NCBI GenBank assembly: GCA_017413675.1
Contig: JAFPSR010000022.1
Span: 1 to 9,680 of the forward strand
DNA from: Clostridia bacterium
Lineage (GTDB): Bacteria; Bacillota_A; Clostridia; Christensenellales; UBA1750
Reading direction: 5' to 3'
Length of the DNA stretch: 9,680 nt
Shown here: piece after piece, positions 1-6,301 of the stretch
Layout of the letters: each line of letters starts with the position of its first letter
Position numbering within the stretch: position 1 is the first letter of the stretch
Notes under the pieces: generated by a model
What the model was told of the DNA's origin: nothing
Database searches by the model: none
What the model saw: only the letters and a program-made list of their open reading frames with translations
Translations under genes and position numbers: made by a program

Positions 1-2
1 CT

Positions 3-107
3 ATCGTCAACACCCGTTCCTTCGGCCAGGATCCGGACACCGTGCTGGCCATGTGCCGCGCCTATCTCCGCGGCGTTCACGATTCCGGCTTTGCCATGGC
101 CTGCACT
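3..107 (+). pseudogene. fragment of a family 3 glycoside hydrolase (beta-N-acetylhexosaminidase-like), out of frame with purL
   Basis: Reading from base 3 gives a peptide containing IVNTRSFGQDPDTV followed by AYLRGVHDSGFAMACT. From memory of the family, this resembles the stretch of GH3 beta-N-acetylhexosaminidases (NagZ-like) just before the conserved KHFPG motif: an N-x-R-S/A-F-G-x-D-P-x-x-V segment, then a helix ending in a G. The expected KHFPG never arrives. The frame instead gives ARSPSGTG and stops at TGA 132-134. From about 103 the +1-shifted frame is clearly PurL. Only about 35 residues of this gene are present, cut on the left by the window edge and on the right by the junction. It is either a chimeric contig end or a rearrangement scar. 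The family call is recognition by eye and could be wrong. Confidence 0.5.
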
Positions 108-1545
108 GCTCGGAGCCCTTCAGGCACAGGATGATCTCCAGGTTGCCGCGATCGGCGGGAAAGACTCCATGTCCGGCAGCTTTGAGTCCATTCATGTGCC
201 TCCGACCCTTGTCAGTTTTGCCATTTCGTTTACGGACATTGATCATGTGGTGTCCGGTGAATTCAAAAAAGCCGGAAGCCGGGTTTGTGTATTTGCCCCT
301 GTCTATACGAAGGAAGGCATGCCCGAAAAGGAAAGCATGCTGGAAAACATGGACAGGGTTGAAAACCTGGTACAGAGTGGGAAAGTACTCTCGGCTTATA
401 CGGTTTCCCTGGGCGGGATTGCCGAAGCGGTTTTCAAGATGGAACTTGGAAACGGGTTGGGTTTCCGCTTTGAAGACGGCTGGGAGACAGATGAACTCTT
501 TGCACCTAGATATGGGACATTCGTGCTCGAGATGGCGGACGATGCTCCGCAATGCGGAAGGCTGCTGGGAACAACGACGGAGGAAGGAACGATTATCCGG
601 GAAAAGGATGTTCTGGACCTGCAGGAATTAACCGATCGATATGAGGGTACGTTGGAAAGCGTATTCCCGTATCATCCTCAGACGGAAGGAGAAGCCAAAA
701 AGGTCTCTTTCACGGCAGATCAGTGGGCACATATTGCGCTTCCTCGAAAGCCCCGTGTCCTGATCCCTGTATTCCCCGGTACGAACTGCGAATATGATTC
801 CGCACGGGCGGTGGAAAGGGCAGGAATGGAAGCGGACTTTGTCGTGGTGCGCAACCTGTATCCCAGGGACATCGAGGACAGCATTCACCGTATGACGGAT
901 GCTATCCGCAGATCCGATATGATCTTCCTGCCGGGAGGATTCTCCGGCGGCGATGAACCGGAGGGATCCGGGAAATTCATTCTTTCTTTCTTCCGGACCG
1001 GAAAGGTTACGGATGCGGTCCATGAACTGCTGCATAACCGGAAAGGACTGATACTGGGAATCTGCAACGGGTTCCAGGCATTGATCAAACTCGGGCTGGT
1101 TCCGAATGGGTACATCGGAGATACGGATGAAAGCTGCCCGACGCTGACCTTCAATGAGATCGGGCGTCACCAGAGCATGTTGGTACGTACGCGTATTTCT
1201 TCCAACAAGAGTCCCTTCCTGAAAAACCTGCAGGTCGGGGAAGTCCTGACGGTTCCCGTTTCCCACGGGGAGGGAAGATTTGTCGCGTCTCCGGAATTAC
1301 TCTCCGAACTGGAAAAGAACGGGCAGATCGCGACGCAGTACGTTGACCTGGACGGCAATCCCAGCATGGATATCCGGTATAACCCGAACAAATCTGTCTG
1401 GGCAGTGGAAGGAATCACGTCCCTGGATGGGCGTATTTTCGGGAAAATGGGACATTCGGAACGCTACAGCGCGGGTATTTACCGGAATGTAGAAGGCCGG
1501 ATGGATAATGGCATTTTCGAAGGGGCAGCGGATTACTTCAAATAA
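91..1545 (+). CDS. purL: phosphoribosylformylglycinamidine synthase, C-terminal part (5'-truncated)
   Basis: This enzyme converts FGAR, glutamine and ATP to FGAM in purine synthesis, in the cytoplasm. Residues counted from TTG 91: the end of the second AIRS-type synthase half (ALLGALQAQ near 5-13, IGGKDSMSGSFE at 21-32, VPPTLVSF), then from about 220 a class I glutamine amidotransferase domain. That domain shows FPGTNCEYD, PGGFSGGDEP and the nucleophile elbow GICNGFQAL (Cys325). HGEGRF lies at 392-397, and the His-x-Glu pair in MGHSERY (His455, Glu457) completes the triad. The single-chain form with glutaminase domain usually has about 1,200 or more residues, so over half is missing. TTG 91 has no ribosome binding site and is not a believable start: PurL similarity begins near base 103, directly after unrelated coding sequence. 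The visible part is intact to TAA 1543-1545 and is followed by a terminator. Confidence 0.93.
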   Translation: MPWPALLGALQAQDDLQVAAIGGKDSMSGSFESIHVPPTLVSFAISFTDIDHVVSGEFKKAGSRVCVFAPVYTKEGMPEKESMLENMDRVENLVQSGKVLSAYTVSLGGIAEAVFKMELGNGLGFRFEDGWETDELFAPRYGTFVLEMADDAPQCGRLLGTTTEEGTIIREKDVLDLQELTDRYEGTLESVFPYHPQTEGEAKKVSFTADQWAHIALPRKPRVLIPVFPGTNCEYDSARAVERAGMEADFVVVRNLYPRDIEDSIHRMTDAIRRSDMIFLPGGFSGGDEPEGSGKFILSFFRTGKVTDAVHELLHNRKGLILGICNGFQALIKLGLVPNGYIGDTDESCPTLTFNEIGRHQSMLVRTRISSNKSPFLKNLQVGEVLTVPVSHGEGRFVASPELLSELEKNGQIATQYVDLDGNPSMDIRYNPNKSVWAVEGITSLDGRIFGKMGHSERYSAGIYRNVEGRMDNGIFEGAADYFK

Positions 1546-1558
1546 ATACAGATGATGA

Positions 1559-1592
1559 AACGGCGGGACCAGGAAGGCCCCGCCGTTTTCTC
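1559..1592 (+). terminator. Rho-independent terminator after purL
   Basis: A 9-bp stem (AACGGCGGG with CCCGCCGTT), extended by CC/GG beyond one A-C mismatch, has the loop AGGAA and runs into TTTCTCT. It starts 14 bp after the purL stop and separates purL from the next gene, which has its own promoter. Confidence 0.85.
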
Positions 1593-1619
1593 TGTATAGG
1601 GCAAACTAAGAAATCCAGG

Positions 1620-1649
1620 TTGTTCTTCAGACGGAGAATATGCTATAAT
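1620..1649 (+). promoter_or_regulatory. sigma-A-type promoter with extended -10, for the VanW-family gene
   Basis: A perfect TATAAT at 1644-1649 is preceded by TGC at 1641-1643, giving the extended -10 TGnTATAAT. A -35-like TTGTTC lies at 1620-1625 with an 18-bp spacer. The predicted start near 1656 leaves a leader of about 40 nt before the ATG at 1698. The leader holds the ribosome binding site GGAGG (1688-1692) and no obvious riboswitch. Confidence 0.8.
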
Positions 1650-1697
1650 CAAAAATGGTAGAGTGCAGTTTTTTCTCTGCCGTTACTGGAGGAACAA

Positions 1698-3347
1698 ATG
1701 TCTGAGAAACGTCAGCAGCCTAAAGAAAATAATACAAATAACAGACCGCATTGGTCTGAGTCCCGTTACAGCAGGCAGACTGCAGAACGGGGCAATGTAC
1801 AGCCCGGGAACAGGGCTTCAGGTAGAAATACACGTTCGGTTCGCCTCGGAGGAGGAACATTCCATCCCTCGGATCCCGAGACCGGCGGCGGTCAGGTACG
1901 GCGCCAGAAGGAAAAAATCCGCAGGAAACGTCTGCGCAGAAATCTGATTGCTGTGGCTATCGTGGTTGCAGTACTGGTTTTGGGGTCTTTTGCCCTTCGT
2001 TTGTCCCTGGATATTTCCAAGGGGAGCGGTACCTTCTATGAAGGAGTCAGTGTAGACGGAATCAATCTGTATGGATATTCTTTTGAAGATGCAGTGACCC
2101 TGGTGGAAGGGATCCGCAATGAAGATATCAGCAACAAAAGGATTACTCTGCAGTATGAAAATAATACCTGGGATATTACTCCGGAGATGATCGGTGTGAG
2201 CACGGATATAGATGAACAGATCCGGCTTGCCTGGCAAAAAGGCAGGGAAGGCAATATTTTTACCCGTCAGAAGAAGATCCGTGAGCTGAAGGAAACTCCC
2301 TATGCAGGGAAAACCAGTGTATTTTATGATCAGGAAAAACTGTTTGCCATTCTGGAAGATATCAAGAAGGATATTGATCTGCCGGCGACGGATGCCACAG
2401 TCACCTTTGACCCGTCCCTCGAAGAAAGATTTGTCTTTACGGAAGAAGCGGACGGACGGGAAGTCAACCTGGATGCGCTGAAGAAACAGGCGGTGACTCT
2501 GCTTGACGGGGGAAAGCCAGGGACAATCCTGATTGAAACGAACCCGATTGCCCCGGAAGTAACTTATATGATGCTGCGCGAATCTACGACCAGACGCAGC
2601 CGTGCGACAACGGAGTTGTCTGCGTCATCCACTGCGGATCGGAACTTTAATATCCGGAAAGCATTGGATTATTTCAACGGAATGGTAGTCAAATCCGGGG
2701 AAAAGGTGTCGTTCAATGATATCGTCGGACCCAGAGAACTGAAATACGGATGGAAAAATGCCGGCCAGTATGTGGATGATGACGTAGTGGACGGACCGGG
2801 AGGCGGGATTTGCCAGGCTTCCACTACCCTATATCAGGCCGCTGTCAAGGCCGGACTGAAAATTGTGGAAAGACACAAGCATTCCATGCCTGTCAACTAT
2901 ATTGAGCTCAAGGGCACGGATGCTTCCGTATCCTACGGGGATAAGGATTTCGTCTTCCAGAATACGACGGATTATCCGATCTATATAGCTGCCTCGGTAT
3001 CCTCCTCTACAGTTACGGTGACAATCTATGGCCACTCCCTGGAAAAAGAAGGAATCGGGTCCATTTCCATGGAAAGTGAGATTCTGGAGACCTACGATGC
3101 ACCGGATCCGGAAATCGTTAAGGATTCCGAAGGAAAATACTGTACCTATACGGATGAAACATATAATGTCCGGACATCCAAAGCCGGATACAAGGTACGT
3201 ACGTTCCGTGTCTATAAGGATTTGGACGGGAAAGTCATAGAGGATAAACGGGAGCAACTGTCACAGGATACTTACAAAGCCATCAAAGGTATCGTATATG
3301 TAGGAGTCAAGACAAGGCCGAACCCCGGGACGGGGAACAACGGATAA
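1698..3347 (+). CDS. membrane-anchored VanW-family protein with peptidoglycan-binding-like and G5-like regions
   Basis: Of 549 residues, 1-82 are hydrophilic, low-complexity and end very basic (KEKIRRKRLRR), followed by one membrane segment at about 83-100. The rest should lie outside the cell (N-in, C-out; positive-inside rule). Residues about 112-300 (FYEGVSVDGINLYGYSFEDA) look like the YkuD-associated putative peptidoglycan-binding domain that often precedes VanW. The VanW domain spans about 316-445: FNIRKALDYFNG, SGEKVSFNDIVGPR, then GGGICQASTTLY at 368-379. The tail at about 465-537 (FRVYKDLDGKVIE, IVYVGVK) resembles a G5 domain. VanW takes its name from vancomycin-resistance clusters, but its activity is unknown and no van genes are present, so a resistance role should not be assumed. 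The start has GGAGG five bases upstream. A general envelope role is inferred. Confidence 0.88.
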   Translation: MSEKRQQPKENNTNNRPHWSESRYSRQTAERGNVQPGNRASGRNTRSVRLGGGTFHPSDPETGGGQVRRQKEKIRRKRLRRNLIAVAIVVAVLVLGSFALRLSLDISKGSGTFYEGVSVDGINLYGYSFEDAVTLVEGIRNEDISNKRITLQYENNTWDITPEMIGVSTDIDEQIRLAWQKGREGNIFTRQKKIRELKETPYAGKTSVFYDQEKLFAILEDIKKDIDLPATDATVTFDPSLEERFVFTEEADGREVNLDALKKQAVTLLDGGKPGTILIETNPIAPEVTYMMLRESTTRRSRATTELSASSTADRNFNIRKALDYFNGMVVKSGEKVSFNDIVGPRELKYGWKNAGQYVDDDVVDGPGGGICQASTTLYQAAVKAGLKIVERHKHSMPVNYIELKGTDASVSYGDKDFVFQNTTDYPIYIAASVSSSTVTVTIYGHSLEKEGIGSISMESEILETYDAPDPEIVKDSEGKYCTYTDETYNVRTSKAGYKVRTFRVYKDLDGKVIEDKREQLSQDTYKAIKGIVYVGVKTRPNPGTGNNG

Positions 3348-3365
3348 ACATTCAATTGAAACACT

Positions 3366-3405
3366 ACAGACAGCCGCTGCCGGAATGCCGGCTGCGGCTG
3401 TCTGT
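3366..3405 (+). other. long stem-loop between the VanW gene and the first GNAT gene
   Basis: Arms 3366-3383 and 3388-3405 pair at 17 of 18 positions (one T-T mismatch) around the four-base loop AATG. The stem begins 18 bp after the VanW stop. It is followed by CCGTGAGG, not a T-run, so it is not a canonical Rho-independent terminator on this strand. The other strand also lacks a good T-run. No promoter is evident between it and the next gene. It may attenuate, stabilise or be a processing point in an mRNA covering both sides, or be a terminator of atypical form. Confidence 0.6.
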
Positions 3406-3429
3406 CCGTGAGGGATAAGGGGAAAGAGA

Positions 3430-3936
3430 ATGACCGGTTATGTGTGCAGGATTCCTTCCAGAGAGGAAATGGAGAAGAAATGGGAATATGAGATTTCCCT
3501 CCGGGAAGGGGCAAAGCGGAAAAACTGGGAGATTTGGAAGAAGAGTGCAATGGAGAGGGCGGCTTTGGGACAAACGCTGCCGTACTATGGGTTCCTGGAT
3601 GGAGAAATCATTGCGGAAGCTACCGCGGCTTTGGATCCTGCAGTTGTGGAAAATTCGGCAGGGTTGGTCGATGCGACCACAGCCTACCTGTTCGCGTTCC
3701 GGACGGTGGACAGCCAGCAGGGGAAAGGGTATTTCTCAAAACTGTTCCGCTATATGCTGGAGGATCTGAAGGCAAGGGGGTACAAACGGGCAACGCTCGG
3801 CGTGGAGCCCGATGAAATCCGGAATAAAGCCATCTATGCCCACTATGGGTTTACCGATTTTATCAAGAGATGTGTCGAGTATTATCCCGACGGAACGGAA
3901 GTTGCGGTGGAGTACTTCGGCAGAAATCTGGAATGA
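3430..3936 (+). CDS. GNAT-family N-acetyltransferase (first of a tandem pair)
   Basis: A cytoplasmic protein of 168 residues. The GNAT acetyl-CoA-binding signature is GKGYFSKLFRYMLEDL (motif A, with the pyrophosphate-loop glycines), followed by RGY, LGVEPDEIRN and the motif B-like IYAHYGF. An upstream strand reads YYGFLDGEIIAEATA. The length is typical of single-domain GNATs. The substrate cannot be read from the sequence: small amines, aminoglycosides or protein N-termini are all possible. The ATG at 3430 has AAGGGGAA at 3417-3424 as its ribosome binding site. The gene ends 12 bp before a clear paralogue, and the next gene's GAGGAGG site overlaps its stop codon, which suggests coupled translation. 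Confidence 0.85.
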   Translation: MTGYVCRIPSREEMEKKWEYEISLREGAKRKNWEIWKKSAMERAALGQTLPYYGFLDGEIIAEATAALDPAVVENSAGLVDATTAYLFAFRTVDSQQGKGYFSKLFRYMLEDLKARGYKRATLGVEPDEIRNKAIYAHYGFTDFIKRCVEYYPDGTEVAVEYFGRNLE

Positions 3937-3948
3937 GGAGGCGCTGCC

Positions 3949-4476
3949 ATGGGGAACTACATCTGCAGGATTGCGAACCGGGACGAACTGTTGAAAAGAT
4001 GGGAGTATCTGCTGGAAGTCCAGCACGGCAGCAGCCGATGGGCGGAATACAGGGAAAACGCCATCAAACATTTTGACGAGAACAGTACGATTTCCTACCT
4101 GGGATTTTTGGACGGAGAGATCATCTGCGAAGCGACCGCATACATCAAAGAGTCGGCATTCATCGGGGATATCAGCGAACCGTGCGGCCTGCTGAACGAC
4201 AGCATGGCATATCTGGCAGCATTCAGGACCAATAAGGAGCTGGAGGGCAGGGGGTATTTCAGCAGGCTCTACCGTTTTATGGAGAATGACCTGAAGGAAA
4301 GAGGCTATACGGAACTGTCTCTGGGCGTGGGGCCCGATGCGGTCAGGAATATTGAAATCTATTTCCATCTCGGATTCAGGGAATACATCAAAACCGTTAT
4401 CGAGTATGAACCTTCCGAATCCGATCCGTCCAAGAAGACAGAAGATGTAATCCTTTTCTATAAGAAGAAAATTTAG
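3949..4476 (+). CDS. GNAT-family N-acetyltransferase (second of a tandem pair)
   Basis: A protein of 175 residues, colinear with the preceding gene along its whole length. Shared blocks are YxCRI, WEY, GFLDGEII-EATA, AYL-AFRT, G-GYFS-L-R-M-DLK-RGY, LGV-PD--RN--IY-H-GF and EY. Motif A is GRGYFSRLYRFMENDL. The copies differ mostly in the N-terminal helix region and in the tail, where this one adds about ten residues ending YKKKI. These are probably substrate-shaping parts, so an old duplication followed by divergence is inferred. GAGGAGG lies nine bases before the ATG. The substrate is unknown. Confidence 0.85.
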   Translation: MGNYICRIANRDELLKRWEYLLEVQHGSSRWAEYRENAIKHFDENSTISYLGFLDGEIICEATAYIKESAFIGDISEPCGLLNDSMAYLAAFRTNKELEGRGYFSRLYRFMENDLKERGYTELSLGVGPDAVRNIEIYFHLGFREYIKTVIEYEPSESDPSKKTEDVILFYKKKI

Positions 4477-4495
4477 GCAGACAGAGTGAATCCAT

Positions 4496-5587
4496 ATGAG
4501 TGAAATCAAGACAACCATAAACTGGTTTCCAGGCCATATGGCAAAGGCACGCCGGATGATGGAGGAGTCCCTTCGGCAGATGGATGTCGTTGTGGAAATC
4601 GTCGATGCCCGTGCGCCCTTGGCAACCAGGAATCCGGATTTTGACCAGCTGTTCGCAAGAAAGAAGCGGGTGATGATCCTCAACAAGGCAGACCTTGCCA
4701 AAGAAGAGGAAACCCAGGCCTGGAAAAGATATTTCCAGTCCGTCGGCTATCTGACGCTTCCGTTCTGTGCGAAGGAAAGACGGGCGGTCAAGCAGGCGGT
4801 TTCTCTGGTGGAAAGTGCGGCCGGAGAGATTGTGGAGAAACAGAAAAAAAGGGGCATCCGGAAAACGGTGCGTGCCATGGTGGTCGGTATCCCCAATGTG
4901 GGGAAGTCTACCTTTATCAACGCACTCCGGGGGACCGTATCGGCAAAAACAGGAGACCAGCCGGGAGTTACCCGTGGAAAACAATGGATTATTGTCCATG
5001 AATATCTGGAATTCCTGGATACGCCCGGCCTGCTATGGCCTAAACTGGAGGACCAGGAGCTTGCAAGGCATCTGGCTTATATCGGATCCATCAATGATGA
5101 GATCTATTCCATCGAGGAAATCTGTACCGGTTTGCTGGTCATGATCCGGGATATGGATCCGGAAGCCCTGAAAGCCCGGCTCAAAGCGGAAGAACTGCCG
5201 GAGAACGGGAACGAGCTGCTTCTTTGTGCTGCCCGGGGCAGGGGATTCCTCGGAAAGAACGGGGAATATGATACCGAGCGGGCAGCCCGCGTACTGCTGG
5301 ATGAATTCCGCAGCGGGAAAATGGGGAAGATTTCTCTGGAAAAAGCACCGGATCCGGTGGAGAACAGCGTGTTATCCAAAGAAAAGATGCCGGAAGTAGG
5401 ATCAAAACCTGCGTCAAAGACTGAACCGGCGGTACGCAAAGAACTGCCGAGGAATGTCCGGGAAGAAGACCTCCTTCCCGATTCGAAAAAAAGAACTCAA
5501 CCGGGAAAAACAAGGCAGGCCCGGCGTACGAATCCCACCGGCCGCGGGCGGAGCCGCAGGAATCATAACGGAGGCAGGAGAAGCTGA
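4496..5587 (+). CDS. rbgA: ribosome biogenesis GTPase RbgA (YlqF)
   Basis: RbgA is a circularly permuted GTPase that acts late in assembly of the 50S subunit. The permuted motif order is visible: NWFPGHMAKA at 9-18, DARAP at 37-41, G4 NKAD at 63-66, G1 GIPNVGKST at 131-139, the G2 region PGVTRG at 156-161 and G3 DTPG at 175-178. The C-terminal helical RNA-contacting region follows (about 185-280). The protein has 363 residues, against about 280 for the Bacillus enzyme. The extra residues, about 283-363, are low-complexity and rich in Lys, Arg, Pro and Ser, ending in a basic run with RGRSRR. The ribosome binding site is weak (GAGTGA), and the start lies 19 bp after the GNAT stop, so reinitiation from upstream is plausible. 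Adjacency to rnhB matches the arrangement common in Firmicutes. Confidence 0.96.
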   Translation: MSEIKTTINWFPGHMAKARRMMEESLRQMDVVVEIVDARAPLATRNPDFDQLFARKKRVMILNKADLAKEEETQAWKRYFQSVGYLTLPFCAKERRAVKQAVSLVESAAGEIVEKQKKRGIRKTVRAMVVGIPNVGKSTFINALRGTVSAKTGDQPGVTRGKQWIIVHEYLEFLDTPGLLWPKLEDQELARHLAYIGSINDEIYSIEEICTGLLVMIRDMDPEALKARLKAEELPENGNELLLCAARGRGFLGKNGEYDTERAARVLLDEFRSGKMGKISLEKAPDPVENSVLSKEKMPEVGSKPASKTEPAVRKELPRNVREEDLLPDSKKRTQPGKTRQARRTNPTGRGRSRRNHNGGRRS

Positions 5588-5589
5588 AA

Positions 5590-6201
5590 ATGCGGGAGAC
5601 AGAACTGGAGAGACAGAATAGGATGCTGTCCTGTGACCTGTCCATCTTTGACGGAAAAGGTCTTGGCGGCGTGGATGAAGCGGGCCGAGGGCCTTTGGCC
5701 GGAAACGTAATGGCAGCATGTGTTGTGCTGGATCCCGGGAATATCCCGCTGGGAATCAATGATTCCAAAAAACTGAGTGAGAGCAAACGGGAAGCGCTGT
5801 TTCCGCAGATTCTCGAGTCGGCAGTCAGCTGGGGGATCGGGGAATGCACTGTGGAAGAAATAGAGGAACTGAATATAAAACAGGCAGCCAGACTGGCAAT
5901 GTGCCGGGCTATTGAGAAGGCGGCCCCTGATTTTGTCCTGGTGGATGCGGAAAAAGACCTTCCTGTGCCTGTTCCGCAGAAGGCACTGATTCATGGAGAT
6001 GCCCTGTCGCTCTCGATTGCCGCTGCCAGTATCCTGGCTAAAGTAACCAGGGACCGGCAGATGGCAGAACTGGATAAACTGTATCCGCAGTACGGGTTTG
6101 CCAGACATAAGGGGTACGGGACCAGGGAACACATCGAAATGCTCCGGAAATACGGTCCCTGTCCGGCACATCGGGCCCTGTTCATTCGAAATTTCCTGTA
6201 A
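5590..6201 (+). CDS. rnhB: ribonuclease HII
   Basis: RNase HII cleaves RNA in RNA-DNA hybrids and starts removal of single ribonucleotides from DNA. Its 203 residues are close to the usual size. The catalytic acidic residues are all visible: Asp29-Glu30 in GVDEAGRGPLAG, Asp119 in VLVDA, and Asp137 in HGDALSLSIAAASILAKVTRDR. The conserved NDSKKL (57-62) and the C-terminal GYGTREH are also present. The gene starts two bases after the rbgA stop. Its ribosome binding site (AGGAG, 5576-5580) is inside the end of rbgA, so the two are co-transcribed and probably translationally coupled. The protein appears intact. Confidence 0.97.
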   Translation: MRETELERQNRMLSCDLSIFDGKGLGGVDEAGRGPLAGNVMAACVVLDPGNIPLGINDSKKLSESKREALFPQILESAVSWGIGECTVEEIEELNIKQAARLAMCRAIEKAAPDFVLVDAEKDLPVPVPQKALIHGDALSLSIAAASILAKVTRDRQMAELDKLYPQYGFARHKGYGTREHIEMLRKYGPCPAHRALFIRNFL

Positions 6202-6246
6202 CCGGGGCATAGGCTTTCCCGGCAGACAGGTTGACCCTGAACCTAT

Positions 6247-6286
6247 AAAAACGGATCCCCGTTATCTTTACGGATAACGGGGATCC
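6247..6286 (-). terminator. terminator at the convergent end of the esterase and rnhB
   Basis: A perfect 14-bp stem (GGATCCCCGTTATC at 6253-6266 with its complement at 6273-6286) closes a six-base loop. On the - strand it is followed by GTTTTT (from A5 at 6247-6251), the usual form for the esterase transcript, whose stop codon is 16 bp upstream. On the + strand only ATCATTG follows, so it may also block readthrough from rnhB, but less typically. Confidence 0.85.
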
Positions 6287-6301
6287 ATCATTGTGGATGT
6301 C

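Noticed and set aside
1..134. simple single-base frameshift in purL
   Set aside because: The upstream frame does not resemble the PurL region that should precede ALLGALQAQ, so restoring the frame would not restore the protein.
628..1266. 212-codon - strand frame inside purL
   Set aside because: It is antisense to the intact glutaminase domain with no domain of its own.
1698..3347. vancomycin-resistance determinant
   Set aside because: Only the VanW domain is shared; no vanA/B ligase, vanH, vanX or VanRS genes are present, and such proteins are common in Clostridia without resistance.
3736..4701. 321-codon open frame on the - strand across the GNAT genes and the start of rbgA
   Set aside because: It overlaps three genes with clear motifs on the other strand, shows no known domain, and looks like an antisense shadow.
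5181..6210. overlapping - strand frames opposite rbgA and rnhB
   Set aside because: They are antisense to two conserved genes; the Pro/Ser/Arg-rich composition is typical of shadows.
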